Source: Nymphaea colorata (Eukaryota; Streptophyta; Magnoliopsida; Nymphaeales; Nymphaeaceae). From it: a stretch of DNA of 64,000 nucleotides. The notes beneath the pieces are model-generated. The model was not told the origin of the DNA, made no database searches, and saw nothing but the letters and a program-made list of their open reading frames with translations. Each line of letters starts with the position of its first letter. Position 1 is the first letter of the stretch. Below, in pieces: positions 12,355 through 23,019 of this stretch. Made by a program: the position numbers and the translations under genes. The DNA is taken from contig NC_045145.1 in the NCBI RefSeq assembly GCF_008831285.2, positions 1,736,001 through 1,800,000 of the forward strand, read 5' to 3'.

Positions 12355-12860
12355 TGATAACGCACCAGCTCACTCAAGAAAATCAGGTGCGTCTTCAACG
12401 GTTCATAACTCCAGGAGATTAGGCATGGATCATAACTGCAGGAAATCAGGCGTAACTAATATGGCAGACAATCAAATCAGCCACGTGAGTCAAGAAAATA
12501 AAACACATCTTGATAAGGCTCCAGCAATAAATCAGAATTCCAGAAAATTAAGAGCAATAAATATGGAAGCGAAGCCAATCGGACAAGCAACAAAAACACC
12601 TCTTCACAATGGTGAAAGATTTTGGGAGAATGTCAGTTTCTCCTATTCAAAACCAAAGGAGAAATTCAAGCAAACAGATTGTACACCCATGGAAACAGAT
12701 TCAAATTCGAATCAAACATAGCAATGTATAAATATTGTGCTAAGGGAACCAGATCATAATGAAATTGATGACTGAGTTGTAGATAGGAATTTTTCTTCCG
12801 AACCACATTAATTTCTTTTGTTCATCATCTTCATCCTTCTTTCTCTTTTGCAGGCTTACA
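12355..12860 (+). repeat. Copia 3' LTR, copy 1
   Basis: About 506 bp from TGATAACGCACC, just after the polypurine tract, to GGCTTACA, giving TG...CA ends. A TATA-like TATAAATA lies at about 12,726. The same LTR is at 36,469-36,960 in copy 2. No 5' partner LTR was found in either copy. Confidence 0.8.
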
Positions 12861-12879
12861 ATTAACTTTATTCTAAAGT

Positions 12880-13520
12880 ACTTGACAATGTTAGAGCGGC
12901 AGAATGCAGCATTTTCAAAGATTAGAAAGCAGAATCCTGCGAACTACATAAGGAGTCAAGAAGAGAAATCTTGCTCTCTGTCTCCCTCTTGGGTAACAAG
13001 TCTATTTTTATTTTTCTTTAGTTCATGTCTTAATTGATGAAGTTTCTTCAAGAATTTGTGTGGCATCTATGGATTTTCCTTGGTATATTTATGAACGCAG
13101 GAAAATTGGTCTCATTTCATACCCTCTTGTTGTGTTTTCCTAGGGTAAAAAGGCATGTCCTGGAGAGTTCCATTTGTTTGTTAGGAAATGGAATTAATTC
13201 CTGTTGTGACTTGAAGAATTAAGAGTTTTCAGTGGAAAGGTAAGCTACTTAAATGTGTTCGCCAAGTGTAGTTTTCTGAAAGACGATTTCAGTTTTGATA
13301 TTTGTGCTATTTCTTTTTGTATAAAAAGTTTGGCCATTGTACAGCTGTACCAAACACTTGAATATTGAGCTGCAACCATGGGAAGATTGTATTTTATGGT
13401 TATGGTATATTAAAGGTAAAATACTTAGTCATCAGTGTTTAACCACCGATAATATTCTCATGTGCAACTGATTTATTAGCAAGTAGCTTATGATGCAGAC
13501 TGTTTACAAGTGGTTGTGTA
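12880..13520 (+). repeat. Internal tandem duplication, unit a (copy 1)
   Basis: It matches 15,420-16,030 in order: GGAGTCAAGAAGAG..CTTGCTCTC, a GGTAACA-type donor, then an exon-like block (13,143-13,241, acceptor CCTAG, donor GTAAGC) and TGAATATTGAGCTGCA. Two open readings (GKKACPGEFHLFVRKWN or VKRHVLESSICLLGNG) cross the second block; neither is recognised. It looks like an exon-intron segment duplicated before the 15-kb unit was copied. Confidence 0.7.
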
Positions 13521-13537
13521 CTGTTTAAGCGATTGTG

Positions 13538-13814
13538 CTTTCAACGGCCAAAGACTAAAATATCACCTTTTCTTTTCTCTTTGACTTTCTCTCTCACTTT
13601 TCTCTTGAAAAAATCAAATGGTCACGTGCCTACCAATTTCTCTCTTTCTAAATTAGCCTTTATTTCATTTCTTTCCAAGATATCAGGCTATTTTCCTTTT
13701 TTTTTAACGGCCAAAGACTAAAACACCACCTTTTTCTCTCTTTTAATTTCTCCCAAACTTTTATCCTGGAAAAATCAAATGGTCAAGTACGTTCCAATCT
13801 AACTCTCCCTCTCC

Positions 13815-13820
<6 letters not shown>
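13538..13820 (+). repeat. Two-unit tandem repeat around AACGGCCAAAGACTAAAA
   Basis: AACGGCCAAAGACTAAAA..CACC..TTTCTC..AAATCAAATGGTCA appears at about 13,540 and again at about 13,707. Copy 2 has the same pair at about 37,637 and 37,800. It is non-coding and pyrimidine-rich. Confidence 0.7.

Positions 13821-13896
<76 letters not shown>
13801..13896. repeat. (CT)n(TA)n microsatellite, copy 1
   Basis: A CT run passes directly into a TA run. The tract is much shorter in copy 2 (37,892-37,932), so it has changed length since the duplication. Confidence 0.95.
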
Positions 13897-13898
<2 letters not shown>

Positions 13899-15419
13899 AA
13901 AAAGCAGAGAGAGAAAAAGAGAATGAGTCTCGAGTTCTTTTAATATGAAAATTTTATTGTATTCATCTTTCATCTCAGCATCCTCCTTTCTATATCAAAA
14001 TTAAACAACCAATAAGAATAACTTATGAAAATTAGTGGAAGAGTGGCCTGCTCATGGTTTTCATTCATTTGGCTTTTTTTCTTAAAGGATCCACATAGAT
14101 GTGTTTGACATGTTTTAAGAAAATGTTGAGTGTTTAGTTGTATAAATTAATTTATAACTTGAAAAGGCTATATATTTTTTTATTCTTATAAATCTTGATC
14201 TACTGCATTGGACGTTGGTGATTTCTTGTAAAATTGGAAATTCCAGACTTCGGGTGCTTATTTTACTCACTAAATAAATGGCCCTATTTTTGTGATATAG
14301 AGAGTTTTGGTCAAATATAACTATAAAATTTTTAAAATAAAGCAAATACCTGTTAAGCAGTCGGTGGGCAAAAGATGGGTTTCTATTAAGAAATTGAAAA
14401 TGTGAAGGCACTTTTCAAGATTACAGCAAGTTATCAAGGACAACGTGAAAATTTTCTATAATAACCCCGCCAACCGCTAAGGTTCTCTAAAAAATTTCCT
14501 GCCAAAAGCAAGAAGCCGGGAAGAGAGAGAGAGAGAGAGCATCAGAGCACTGACACATAAAACTGGGCAGCGGGCTGAGCCGCCTCGGGGTACCCGGGAC
14601 CCAAGCCAGCTGACACAAGCGGCCTTGCCGATTAGTAATTTTTTTGTTGGTCTTGTTTTAAAAATTATTTTGAGAGCCTGAGATTGATTGAAACTTAGGT
14701 ACTGATCGTATTTGATGTATATGAATTTAGTTCTTTCTTTCTCTTCTTTTTCGGTGTCCTTCATTCTCAATCGACTGATTGAGTTGATAAGCCTAGTAGT
14801 TGTTTCTTGCTTGATCTTTTTCGAGAAACTCTGTTGAAGAATGTTTGGGATTTCTAGGTCCGTTGGGCTTCAGGTGACTGGGTTTGTGGAAGACCATTCA
14901 GTATGCCCATGGATTGGATGTATTCATGATTGTTTTCTTCCTTCCCGTTCTTATTTCTTGGACATGAAAAAAAAATTTCCAACTTCGTCTGTTTTAGTGT
15001 GTACTCTGGGATTTTGGGTTGGATTGTTGGTTTCGGTGATAGAATTGCTGGAAGATCGTTTAGTGTGTGATGCATTAGAATTTTCAAATTCTCCTTTGGA
15101 TTCACAGTCTTGAATTCGTTGATGTTGTCTGTTTTCTTTATAGCTTTGTGCGTTGTTTGTGCCATCTTCCATGGATTGATCACTCAATCTCTAGTTCAAT
15201 ATGTTTGTTCAGGAGAGGACCGTTTGTCCTTGCTAACGTCATGTCTTGTGATCTGTTCCTTTGACCATTTTGTTTGACAATCTTCTTAGGGCTGGTAGTG
15301 AATATCTGCAACTTTCTGCTCTCTCTCTCTCTCTCTCTCTGAAATTTCTCGCAGCTCACCTTGCTGATTATTTAGTGCCTTATCTCACTTTACAAATAAC
15401 TTTGTGGGCAAGAATGTGA
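13897..15419. other. Non-coding stretch with GC-rich motif and CT runs
   Basis: A GC-rich patch (14,560-14,630, GGGCAGCGGGCTGAGCCGCC type) sits within AT-rich DNA next to a GA microsatellite at 14,525-14,540. A 90-codon open frame at 14,841 (MFGISRSVGL..) is interrupted by indels in copy 2 and is not considered a gene. A CT microsatellite is at 15,320-15,341. Confidence 0.5.
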
Positions 15420-16080
15420 CAATTCAAAAATGGCAAGAAAGCAACATTTTTAGATAGATGAAGGTAGAAACCCGGGAAATACTTAAGGAGTCAAAAGAGC
15501 AATCTTGCTCTCCATCTTACTCAATGTAAACCTTCTCTATGTTTATTTTTCTTTAGTTCTTGTCATAATTGAAGTTTTGTCAAGAATTGGTATGGCATCT
15601 GTGGGTTTTCCTTGGCATTTTATGAACTTTATAAAATTTGTCTAATTGCTAGGTAAAAAGGGGTGTTTCGGACATTTATTTGTCATGAAATAGAACTAAT
15701 TCTTGTTGAGACTTGAAGATTAGGAGTTTTCAGTGGATAGGTAAGCTACTTAAATGTATTTGCTGAAATGCCGGTTCCTGATCAGTTTTAATATTTGAGT
15801 TATTACGTTACCATAAAACGTTTTTCAATCGTACAACTGTGGCAAATAATTGAATATTGAGCTGCAATCATGGGTAAACTGTCCTATATGGTTATGGTAT
15901 GTTAAATGCAAATGCTTGGTCACCAGTGTTTAAACAAACACAATGTTCTCATGTGGCATTTTTAACGAATGTTTGAGCAATACCGTTTTATGATGGCATT
16001 GCAAGTGGGTGATTACTGTTTTGGCAAAATATAACTATAATGTTTTTTCAAAATAAAGTAAGTACCAGTTATGCACATAA
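15420..16080 (+). repeat. Internal tandem duplication, unit b (copy 1)
   Basis: Diverged copy of 12,880-13,520, with GGAGTCAAAAGAGCAATCTTGCTCTC, CTTTAGTTCTTGTC, GAGTTTTCAGTGGATAGGTAAGCTACTTAAATG and TTGAATATTGAGCTGCAAT. It continues with a segment like 14,300-14,365 (AAATATAACTATAA..AAATAAAG). It shows a nested, older duplication inside the 15-kb unit. Confidence 0.7.
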
Positions 16081-17454
16081 CGACTTTTGATCCTACCATG
16101 ACTCACATCGGTCAGGACCATCTAATATCACAATAGTCCCAGTCCTCTTTGTAGTTGAAAGGTTAACTTCTTTCTTGAAATGGTTGATCCCTCCCTGCAC
16201 TTGTTGAGCATGCAAAAACCATTTTGAATTCTAATTAGATTGTTACTTTCTTGTTTCTATTATGAAATCAAGATCACAATTTTTACCACATCTAGGTCTT
16301 GATACGACGTCTCAACAACCAAATAGATACACCCTTTGCCTGACCAAAGAAAAAACCATTGTTCAAGGCATCATATGGGGGTTTTCCTTTTCACATATGA
16401 GGGACTCTGGTCATTTCACATTCACAACATCAGTTCTCACTTACTCCCCTGCCCTTTCCTAGCCACTCTTCTTCTCGGATCTCTCCTCCCATCGGCCAGT
16501 CGTACTTACTCTACTGATCGACCATGTGTTGAGTTGGAATGACCAAGTTTGCCATTGACAAGACAACTTCCCGCCCTTTGATCAGCTTGGTATTTTAGTG
16601 GTGGTTGATTTGCATCCCAACCTTCGCTCTTAACACTTTCTTGTTAAACAAAAGTGCCTCTTTGGTTCTTGGTCCATATTTATCAGCTTATCAAGTAATA
16701 TTACTAACCCAAATCATGAGCTTTTCTTGTAGAGAATCCACTTAATTTCAGACCATCGCATTTCAAACACTGTTTCACAAGTGTGAATCCAAAAACTAAT
16801 TTGTTGGCCGGTCAACTTAAGGGCCAGTCAAAATAGTTTGCCAAGAAAATGGTACCGAATTGGTCAATCTCCATGAGAATTGAAAAGGAATGAACATTAA
16901 AAGTATTTAGAAAATGATAATATAAAACTAGAATTGCACTATTTAGAATGAAGTAATTTTCATCTCAGATGTATATAAATATTTTTTCTATTTTGTAATT
17001 TTGGTCTTCTTATTTTCAATCATAGCTCAGTACGAAATTGTAGCATCAAAATGACAAAAGAGGGGCTTGGACCGGCCCAGTTAAATTTTAATCAAAAAAT
17101 ATATAAGAAAAATATTATATATATGCATTTATTTATTTAAAATTAATTAAAAATTGTCGAGCCTGGCCAAGCCGGGTGCCCACTTCTATCTAGACATAAT
17201 GTGTGTGCCATTATTGCATTTTACTTCTTGATTTTGTTACATTACCTGGCGGTTGATTTATAGAATAAGTCTATGTTGTTATCCCCGCCTGTTTGATTGT
17301 CACATTGAGATTGGGGGTTTCTGAAGCCGACACTGTGTCAAAACAATAATTTGATCAAGACAGCATGTTACTATGTTCTCGCTTTTTCAGTACCGTAAGA
17401 AAAGCTTGAATTTTGGACGAGAAAGCCTTGCTTCGAATTGCTTTTGGTGATTTT
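16081..17454. other. Non-coding end of copy 1
   Basis: No supported exon. At about 17,060-17,200 a GC-rich motif pair (GGCTTGGACCGGCCCAG ... GAGCCTGGCCAAGCCGGGTGCCC) brackets AT-rich DNA. It looks like a small non-autonomous repeat and recurs at 40,970-41,085. About 250 bp at 16,555-16,800 are absent from copy 2. Confidence 0.5.
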
Positions 17455-18139
17455 TCATGACAGCTGACTCCACAACTGCCACATGGACGCAGCAATGAGC
17501 TTTCGTTCAGCAACTTTCATCGGATTTTATGATCATTCGTTGGAAGCCAGATAAGATTTATGTCCAAGACATCCTGGGAAGAATGATCTGATTTTTTGGG
17601 AAAAAAATTCACCTCTAGAAAATGCATGTCCTCTATAAGCTATTGCTAGTTGGTTTTTGTGATATACTGAAAGATTTTCTTATGGATTGCATGGATTGTA
17701 CAAAAAATTTTCCCCATTCTTTTCGATGCTTTACTTATTATTTGCCTCTGTTCTATCATTTTTCATCTATTTGCTTGCTGGGCATCTGATGCGACCTGCT
17801 ATACAAGTAGTGGTTCCCTCCCAAGTTTCAACCTACTACAAATCAAGAATGGTAATGTGAGGCTTTACAAGCATCAAGGATACAAGAAGATCTCTCCCTT
17901 ACTCAACAATCACATCATCCATGCCAAACCATACATTCAATCACTAGGTCAAGCATTCCACACCCTTTGCCCTAGGACAGACCGAAAGCTTGGGAATGTG
18001 TCCTCAACTAGGTGAGATTTGGAGGATTCCTGAATGGCTGCAAACCCGAAGGTTGGCTGGAAATCAAATGCACCTGCCCACGCAGCTATAGGTGGTTTCG
18101 GATGTACCTTGCCGGAGCTAATCCAGCACTCACAGAGAA
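17455..18139. other. Unique spacer before the gypsy element
   Basis: Sequence found only once in the window. No supported gene. The change of composition at about 17,800 may mark the start of another insertion, but no ends were found. Confidence 0.4.
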
Positions 18140-19745
18140 AGAAGGCCAAGTATATCCTTGGGATTCAGCAATACTCCACAGCTCAATCGGCTACAAGTCC
18201 TCCGATGGCGGTCAATCTCCAATGCGCAGGCTCCTAGTGTTTAAGACAATGCTAGCAGTTTACTGTTCTTGTAAGAAACAGCTGAACAGAAAGTAATGGA
18301 AGAGGTGCGTCACCCGAATAGCAGGAACCCCCAATTGTGTGATGTAGATTGGGGGAAGCTATCTTCAGATTGGCGCTGAAGATCGCCCTTCCCCTTCATA
18401 TGGATGGTAGATTGGAATGAAGTCCACCACCAGCCTGCTACGCCTGTGATGTGCACTTCCAGAAAACAGGAGCAGTCACTGTATGCAATCAGAAATCTTA
18501 GATGAATGCAGGAGTGGAGATGCTTCACCGGACATGAGATCAACCCCTACTATCTGTAATTAAATTTGGGGGATGCTGGCGTCGAACGGGCGACGACGCA
18601 CACCTCTTCAAGACAGCTCCTTGCTACAAGATTGAGCTCCAACAGGTTCTGCTTTTCACCTAATTCAACAGCTTGCTGCCACAGCTATCAGCAGAGAGTA
18701 TGGTGCCGCGAAGGAATCAAGAGCTCAAGCAGAAGATAATTGTACAGATCATCAAGCTTGAACCATGGAGAATGCACTAGAGAATCGATTTCACCCAAGT
18801 ATGTAACAGAATTTGGGGAAACGGGCGAGGATCCCTCTCGCAGGTGTGGAACCAACTCCCAGATGAGCGTTCCTTCAAAAAATCATAACTCAGTGTACAA
18901 AGGTCCAAAAATTATTCCATTTGATCTGGAGGAAGCCAAGATCTAGGGAATTAGACACTGCAAGAATTAGAACCAAAGTCGTTTCCTATTGGTGACTCGT
19001 TGAAGCTTGAGGTTGCACTTGGTTTTGCCTGAAATCAAACTGTCGTAGGACTCAGGCAATGTCTGGAGTGAGTCACCTTCAAAAATTTACCAAAATTAAA
19101 TAGTAGCTCGGATTCACCTGAAATTTGGACCAGTGATATCTGAGATTCTGATGTACGAATGCCTAAAAATTCAACTTCAAAGCAGCTTCCAAAAGGTGAG
19201 TCATTGAGGATTGAAATCAGCCTAGTTTCTGGTGTCACTCAGAACTGCGCCGCCTAATTCTGCGATCCGCCGTCATTATTCTGATCAGCTCCGGCGAACT
19301 ATCCAAAACAGCTCGGATTCTTCCCAAACTTCACCAGAATGATCCCCCAAGAGTTATGAAGACGTTTGAGCCATTTCCCTGCTCAGATCAACCTCCGATC
19401 GCCGGAATTGTGCTGATTTTCAGAGATTGCTGTCGCTGTCTTCAGAACAGGAATTCTGCCTCTGTTTCTTCATCTTCAGTCAGTCGATTCCTCAATGTTT
19501 CACTCCGTAGCATGTCGCAATGGATACACAACAATTAGACACAGATTGCAACAGTAAGAATCAATTCTTAAAAGAATGGAAATCGATCTAAGTCAGACGA
19601 TAGGCGATCTGCCTGAAACAGGAATCGTTCTCACCTGAACTCATCAGCATCTCAAATCCCTCTCAAATCCTTCGATCTTAGTTAGATCAGACCGAACTAT
19701 TCTTCTCGTTAGATGAGTTGACTCAAATCGATCAGAATGTCAGCA
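18140..19745 (-). repeat. 3' LTR of the gypsy-type element
   Basis: Matches 23,020-24,586 almost throughout (shared CAGCAATACTCCACAGCTCA.. at the left and ..CTCAAATCCTTCGATCT at the right). It keeps a 35-bp piece near 19,696-19,731 that the other LTR lacks. It ends at GTCAGCA before the polypurine tract. Confidence 0.85.
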
Positions 19746-21248
19746 TCCTCTCCACTTCTGATCGGGAAAACAAGAAGTTCTCGTGGTAGAATATCCATGG
19801 AGAAGGATTTCTTACTGATTAAGAAGTTCCTCCGGCTGTCGATGTGGAGTTCAGGAATTCCTCGGATGAGCTATGATCTGCTGTGTAACCGAGTGATCCT
19901 TCTTCCGATTCCAGCCTCTAAGCGCCTCAAGGATTGGATAGCACTTGCACCGTGATCGGATCTACTTCTGCACTGTATTCGACGTCTACAGTTCTGGTAG
20001 CCTTCCCGGTTCAGCTCCTCTGGTTCTGTAGGCAATCTTCTTTTCCAGCAAAGTCTCCTTCGCTGGCCAAGGTTTTGGCACCACACTTAAGCAGCCCAAA
20101 CTCTCTCGCGCGCAAGAGAAAAGGTTTTTTTTATTGATTCAATTTCCAAAAGTTACAAGTTTTGGCACAGTCTCCAGCTTATATGCCGCTGGACTGTCTC
20201 GGGTTTAACCCGTTGTCTCGGACTGATACGAGTACAAGACCTGACTCAATAAAATCCATAACAAAACAAATACAATGACTCGGACTGGGCTTGAACCCAG
20301 CCGTGACACGCTCAGGTTAGCCTGAGCTCTTCCCAACTAAACCTGACCTGGACGCACTCTTGGTTGTGCCGAGTCTTCCTTGGTCTCTTACAGCTGACGC
20401 AGTCTTTCTCTACCCAAGCCCGCAAGCTCTGCTCTTCAGCCTTGCTCTACTGACCACTGACCTGACCGAACCTAGTCCCTTCCATGCTCTGCTCAGCTGA
20501 CTGAACCTTGCTTGAACCCATTGTATGCTCCTCGCTCTCGTCACTGACTGCAATCTGTAGGTCACAACACTCTTTAGCCTTCAGATTAACCTCACAACAG
20601 ATATCGTTGCCCTCTGCAATCTCCCTTGCCGGCTTGCACCTAACGCCTTATGCTTTGGTCTCTTTAGAAGTAAGGTTAACCTCACTAGCCTCCGGACTGC
20701 CTATCTCAATCGGCCCTTCAGTCTTGCGCTCTACATTTAGTGCCTCGGCTTTGCTTGACATGGAATTAGCCTCACTTCGCTCAAAACGCCTTGGCCCTCC
20801 CTGTATCTTCTATTGGTTAACCTCACAACGCTAGCCATCTCCCCGCTTCCGACCGTGACTGCGATTGCAGCTGGTATCCCGCCTATGCGGCAGCCTCCTT
20901 GGCCACACTCAACTATGCTCTTGGTTGGTGCACATCAAGTCCACCCCCCTTGAATGGAGCTTGTCCCCAAGCCCTCTTTTGACAGTCATCACGGTCTGTT
21001 GGAACTGCGTTAATACAGTTCACATCTCCACCTTCACCTACCCAACTTGGATGAGCACCATATTTCCTTGGCAAGGACCTTAGTAAAGACTTTTGGTATA
21101 TGGGAGGTCCTTGGTCACCCCTATAGGCATTTGTCATGAACCCAATTTCCTGACGTCCTCTATCATGGGCTTGCTAAAGTCTTCCCCCAGTTTTCTCATC
21201 GAACTTCTCAACAAGTGACAGTTTTTGGTCCTTGTTGTTAGCAATTGC
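19746..21248 (-). other. Non-coding internal region of the gypsy-type element
   Basis: About 1.5 kb where pol should be. It is GC-richer than its surroundings, with many CTGACT/GACCTG-like repeats near 20,340-20,480. An open minus-strand frame at 20,086-19,871 (MWCQNLGQRRRLCWKRR..) is not recognised. A T-rich tract GGTTTTTTTTATTGATTC is at 20,125-20,142, an A-run on the element's strand. Confidence 0.6.
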
Positions 21249-22980
21249 TCACCATGCTTCCGCTGCTCTCTTAGCCTTCACCTCGAGCATATAATATGAC
21301 TGTATAGGGTTCGCCATAACAGTCTTCGACTGTTCTGCAATTTGCTGCATTTTAGCCTCTTTCAGTTGTGATTCCATCTTTTCCATGGAATAACTACTGC
21401 CCATCTGGTCTGACCCTTCTCCTGGACCTTGTGCTGCTATGGTCTTTGCAGACTTTGTGTCAACAGCCCTTAAGACAACTTGTCCATCGCTATTCTCCTT
21501 AGGGAACATAATGGTCTTTGTGGCAAAGTCCCATTGGATTTTTCCCTACGTTCTGAACCATTGCATTCCCAAAACTACATCTACTCCACGGATAGGCAGA
21601 ATATATAAGTCCATTGTAAATGGTACATTCTGAATATGAAGCACCCTATCCTTGCATAACTCCTTGCATGTGTGACGTGTTCCATCACCCGTTTGGACAT
21701 CAAAAGAATATATCACTTCACTTTTACCACCTATCAATTGAGCTATCCCTGGACTTATGAAATTAGTAGCTGATCCCGTGTCTAGGAGAGCTAATACTTT
21801 ATGGTTACTGATGTGTCCAACAGCCTTCATGGGATCCGGATGTCTTTTATTAGCTATCGTGTGACATAGCACCTGGCTGTCATCATGAGATTCATAGTTC
21901 GAACTTTCTTCCCAGCTGTCTTGCTGTCTAGCTGATTGCTCAACTTTATACTCTTCATCTTCGTCATCTATGACTATGAACAAGTTGATCACTTTGCACT
22001 TATGTCCACGAAACCACTTGTCTTCACAATGATAACACAACCCCTTTGCCATTCTCTCATCCCACTCTGGCTGGGTAATGTATTGTTTCTTAGGGCTGTT
22101 AGAGGTTGGCTGTGGTACCTCCTTCTTTGGTAACATTTCCAGATTTGGTGGTCTGGTCCGATGTGGGTCAAACATTTTGCCTTGCTTTTGGAGAGCCCGT
22201 TTCCGTTCCATTTTCTCTTCTTTGTGTCGGGCAACTTTCATGCATATCTTTAAGTCATGAGATTCTTGGGAAAGCACAGCCAACTGAATATCAGGCTGTA
22301 ATCCCCCAATGAAAGCTCCTATAAGGCTGCTTCATCCCAACCTCATACTTAGTAAGATAAACTTTCAAACTTATCCAACACAGTCCCGGTTTGAGTGAGA
22401 TTCTTTAACTGCACATTAAAATCTGTAAACCTGGAATCTTCAAACCTACTCATCTTCTCATTCTTGAACAGCTCCCAAGTTTGATGGCTCTCGGTAGCTA
22501 ATCCACTGAAACCACTTCAAGGCTTCCCCGTCGAAGTACATCACCGCGTAGGTAATTTTTTTATCATTTGGTATGCCTTGACACTGAAAATATCTTTCAG
22601 CTTTGAAAACCCATTCATGAGTTTGCTGCCCACTAAATCTTGGAATTTCGATCTTAAGTGCTGGCGCTCTTGCTTCAACAAGATTTCGGTTCTCTCTCCC
22701 TTGATGCCCTATTGGCTGTCTCCTATCATCAACCGGTGGATTAGCTTCCTCATGACCCTCCCGAACTGGTCTTTGATGATCATGGACTGGTGCTGGTTGG
22801 TGTTCCCCTTGTGATTCAACCCTAAGATGAGGTTGATCTGTCCCCTCACGCCTATCTCCCACATTTGGCACACCCTTAGACCGAATTATGAGTTTTTCTA
22901 ATACTTCAAGTATGTTAATAGCTGTCAGTCCTTCACGATTATTTTGTCTTTCATAAGATGTGCTAGGCATATTAGACCTG
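21249..22980 (-). pseudogene. Gypsy gag-protease reading frame, broken
   Basis: On the minus strand from about 22,970: a proline/charged linker, IPRFSGQQTHEWVFKAERYF and ALKWFQW (Gag core). After a frame change near 22,455 come GAFIGGLQPDIQLAVLSQ, a zinc knuckle CYHCEDKWFRGHKCK (near 22,045-22,001), the protease active site ALLDTGSATNFIS (near 21,800-21,762) and GVDVVLGMQWFRT. A stop near 21,546 replaces the usual Leu, then GKIQWDF..TIMFPKENSDGQVVLRAV continues to 21,249. Gag packages the element RNA; the protease matures it. The catalytic DTG is intact but the frame has at least one frameshift and one stop. Confidence 0.85.
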
Positions 22981-23019
22981 GTTTTGCCATGATTCTCACG
23001 GTTTATAACACCGAGGAAG

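Larger units (their letters stand above)
2066..17454. repeat. Large direct repeat, copy 1 (about 15.4 kb)
   Basis: Colinear with 25,581-41,360. Homology starts abruptly at TTTTAGAATG and ends after GAATTGCTTTTGGTGAT. Order in both copies: LacZ-type exon, non-coding spacer, TA-rich tract with MITE, unidentified exons, gypsy gag-protease relic, copia RT/RNase H with LTR, internal tandem duplication, short GC-rich motif repeats. Against copy 2 it lacks the TRIM at 33,825-34,282 and carries about 250 bp near 16,555-16,800 that copy 2 lacks. The LacZ-type exon is open here but stopped in copy 2. The 8470-8605 exon is frameshifted here but open in copy 2. Confidence 0.95.

Noticed and set aside
14841-15113. 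90-codon frame MFGISRSVGLQVTG..
   Set aside because: Its copy 2 partner is shifted by indels and ends early, the other strand is equally open, and no family matches.
18128-18150. Exact outer end and target duplication of the gypsy-type element
   Set aside because: Homology between the LTRs fades over about 20 bp and no matching 5-bp flanks could be shown (TCCCA follows the right LTR, no clear partner on the left).
20508-20834. 108-codon plus-strand frame in the gypsy-type element
   Set aside because: Low-complexity Ser/Leu-rich shadow on the strand opposite the element; no motif.
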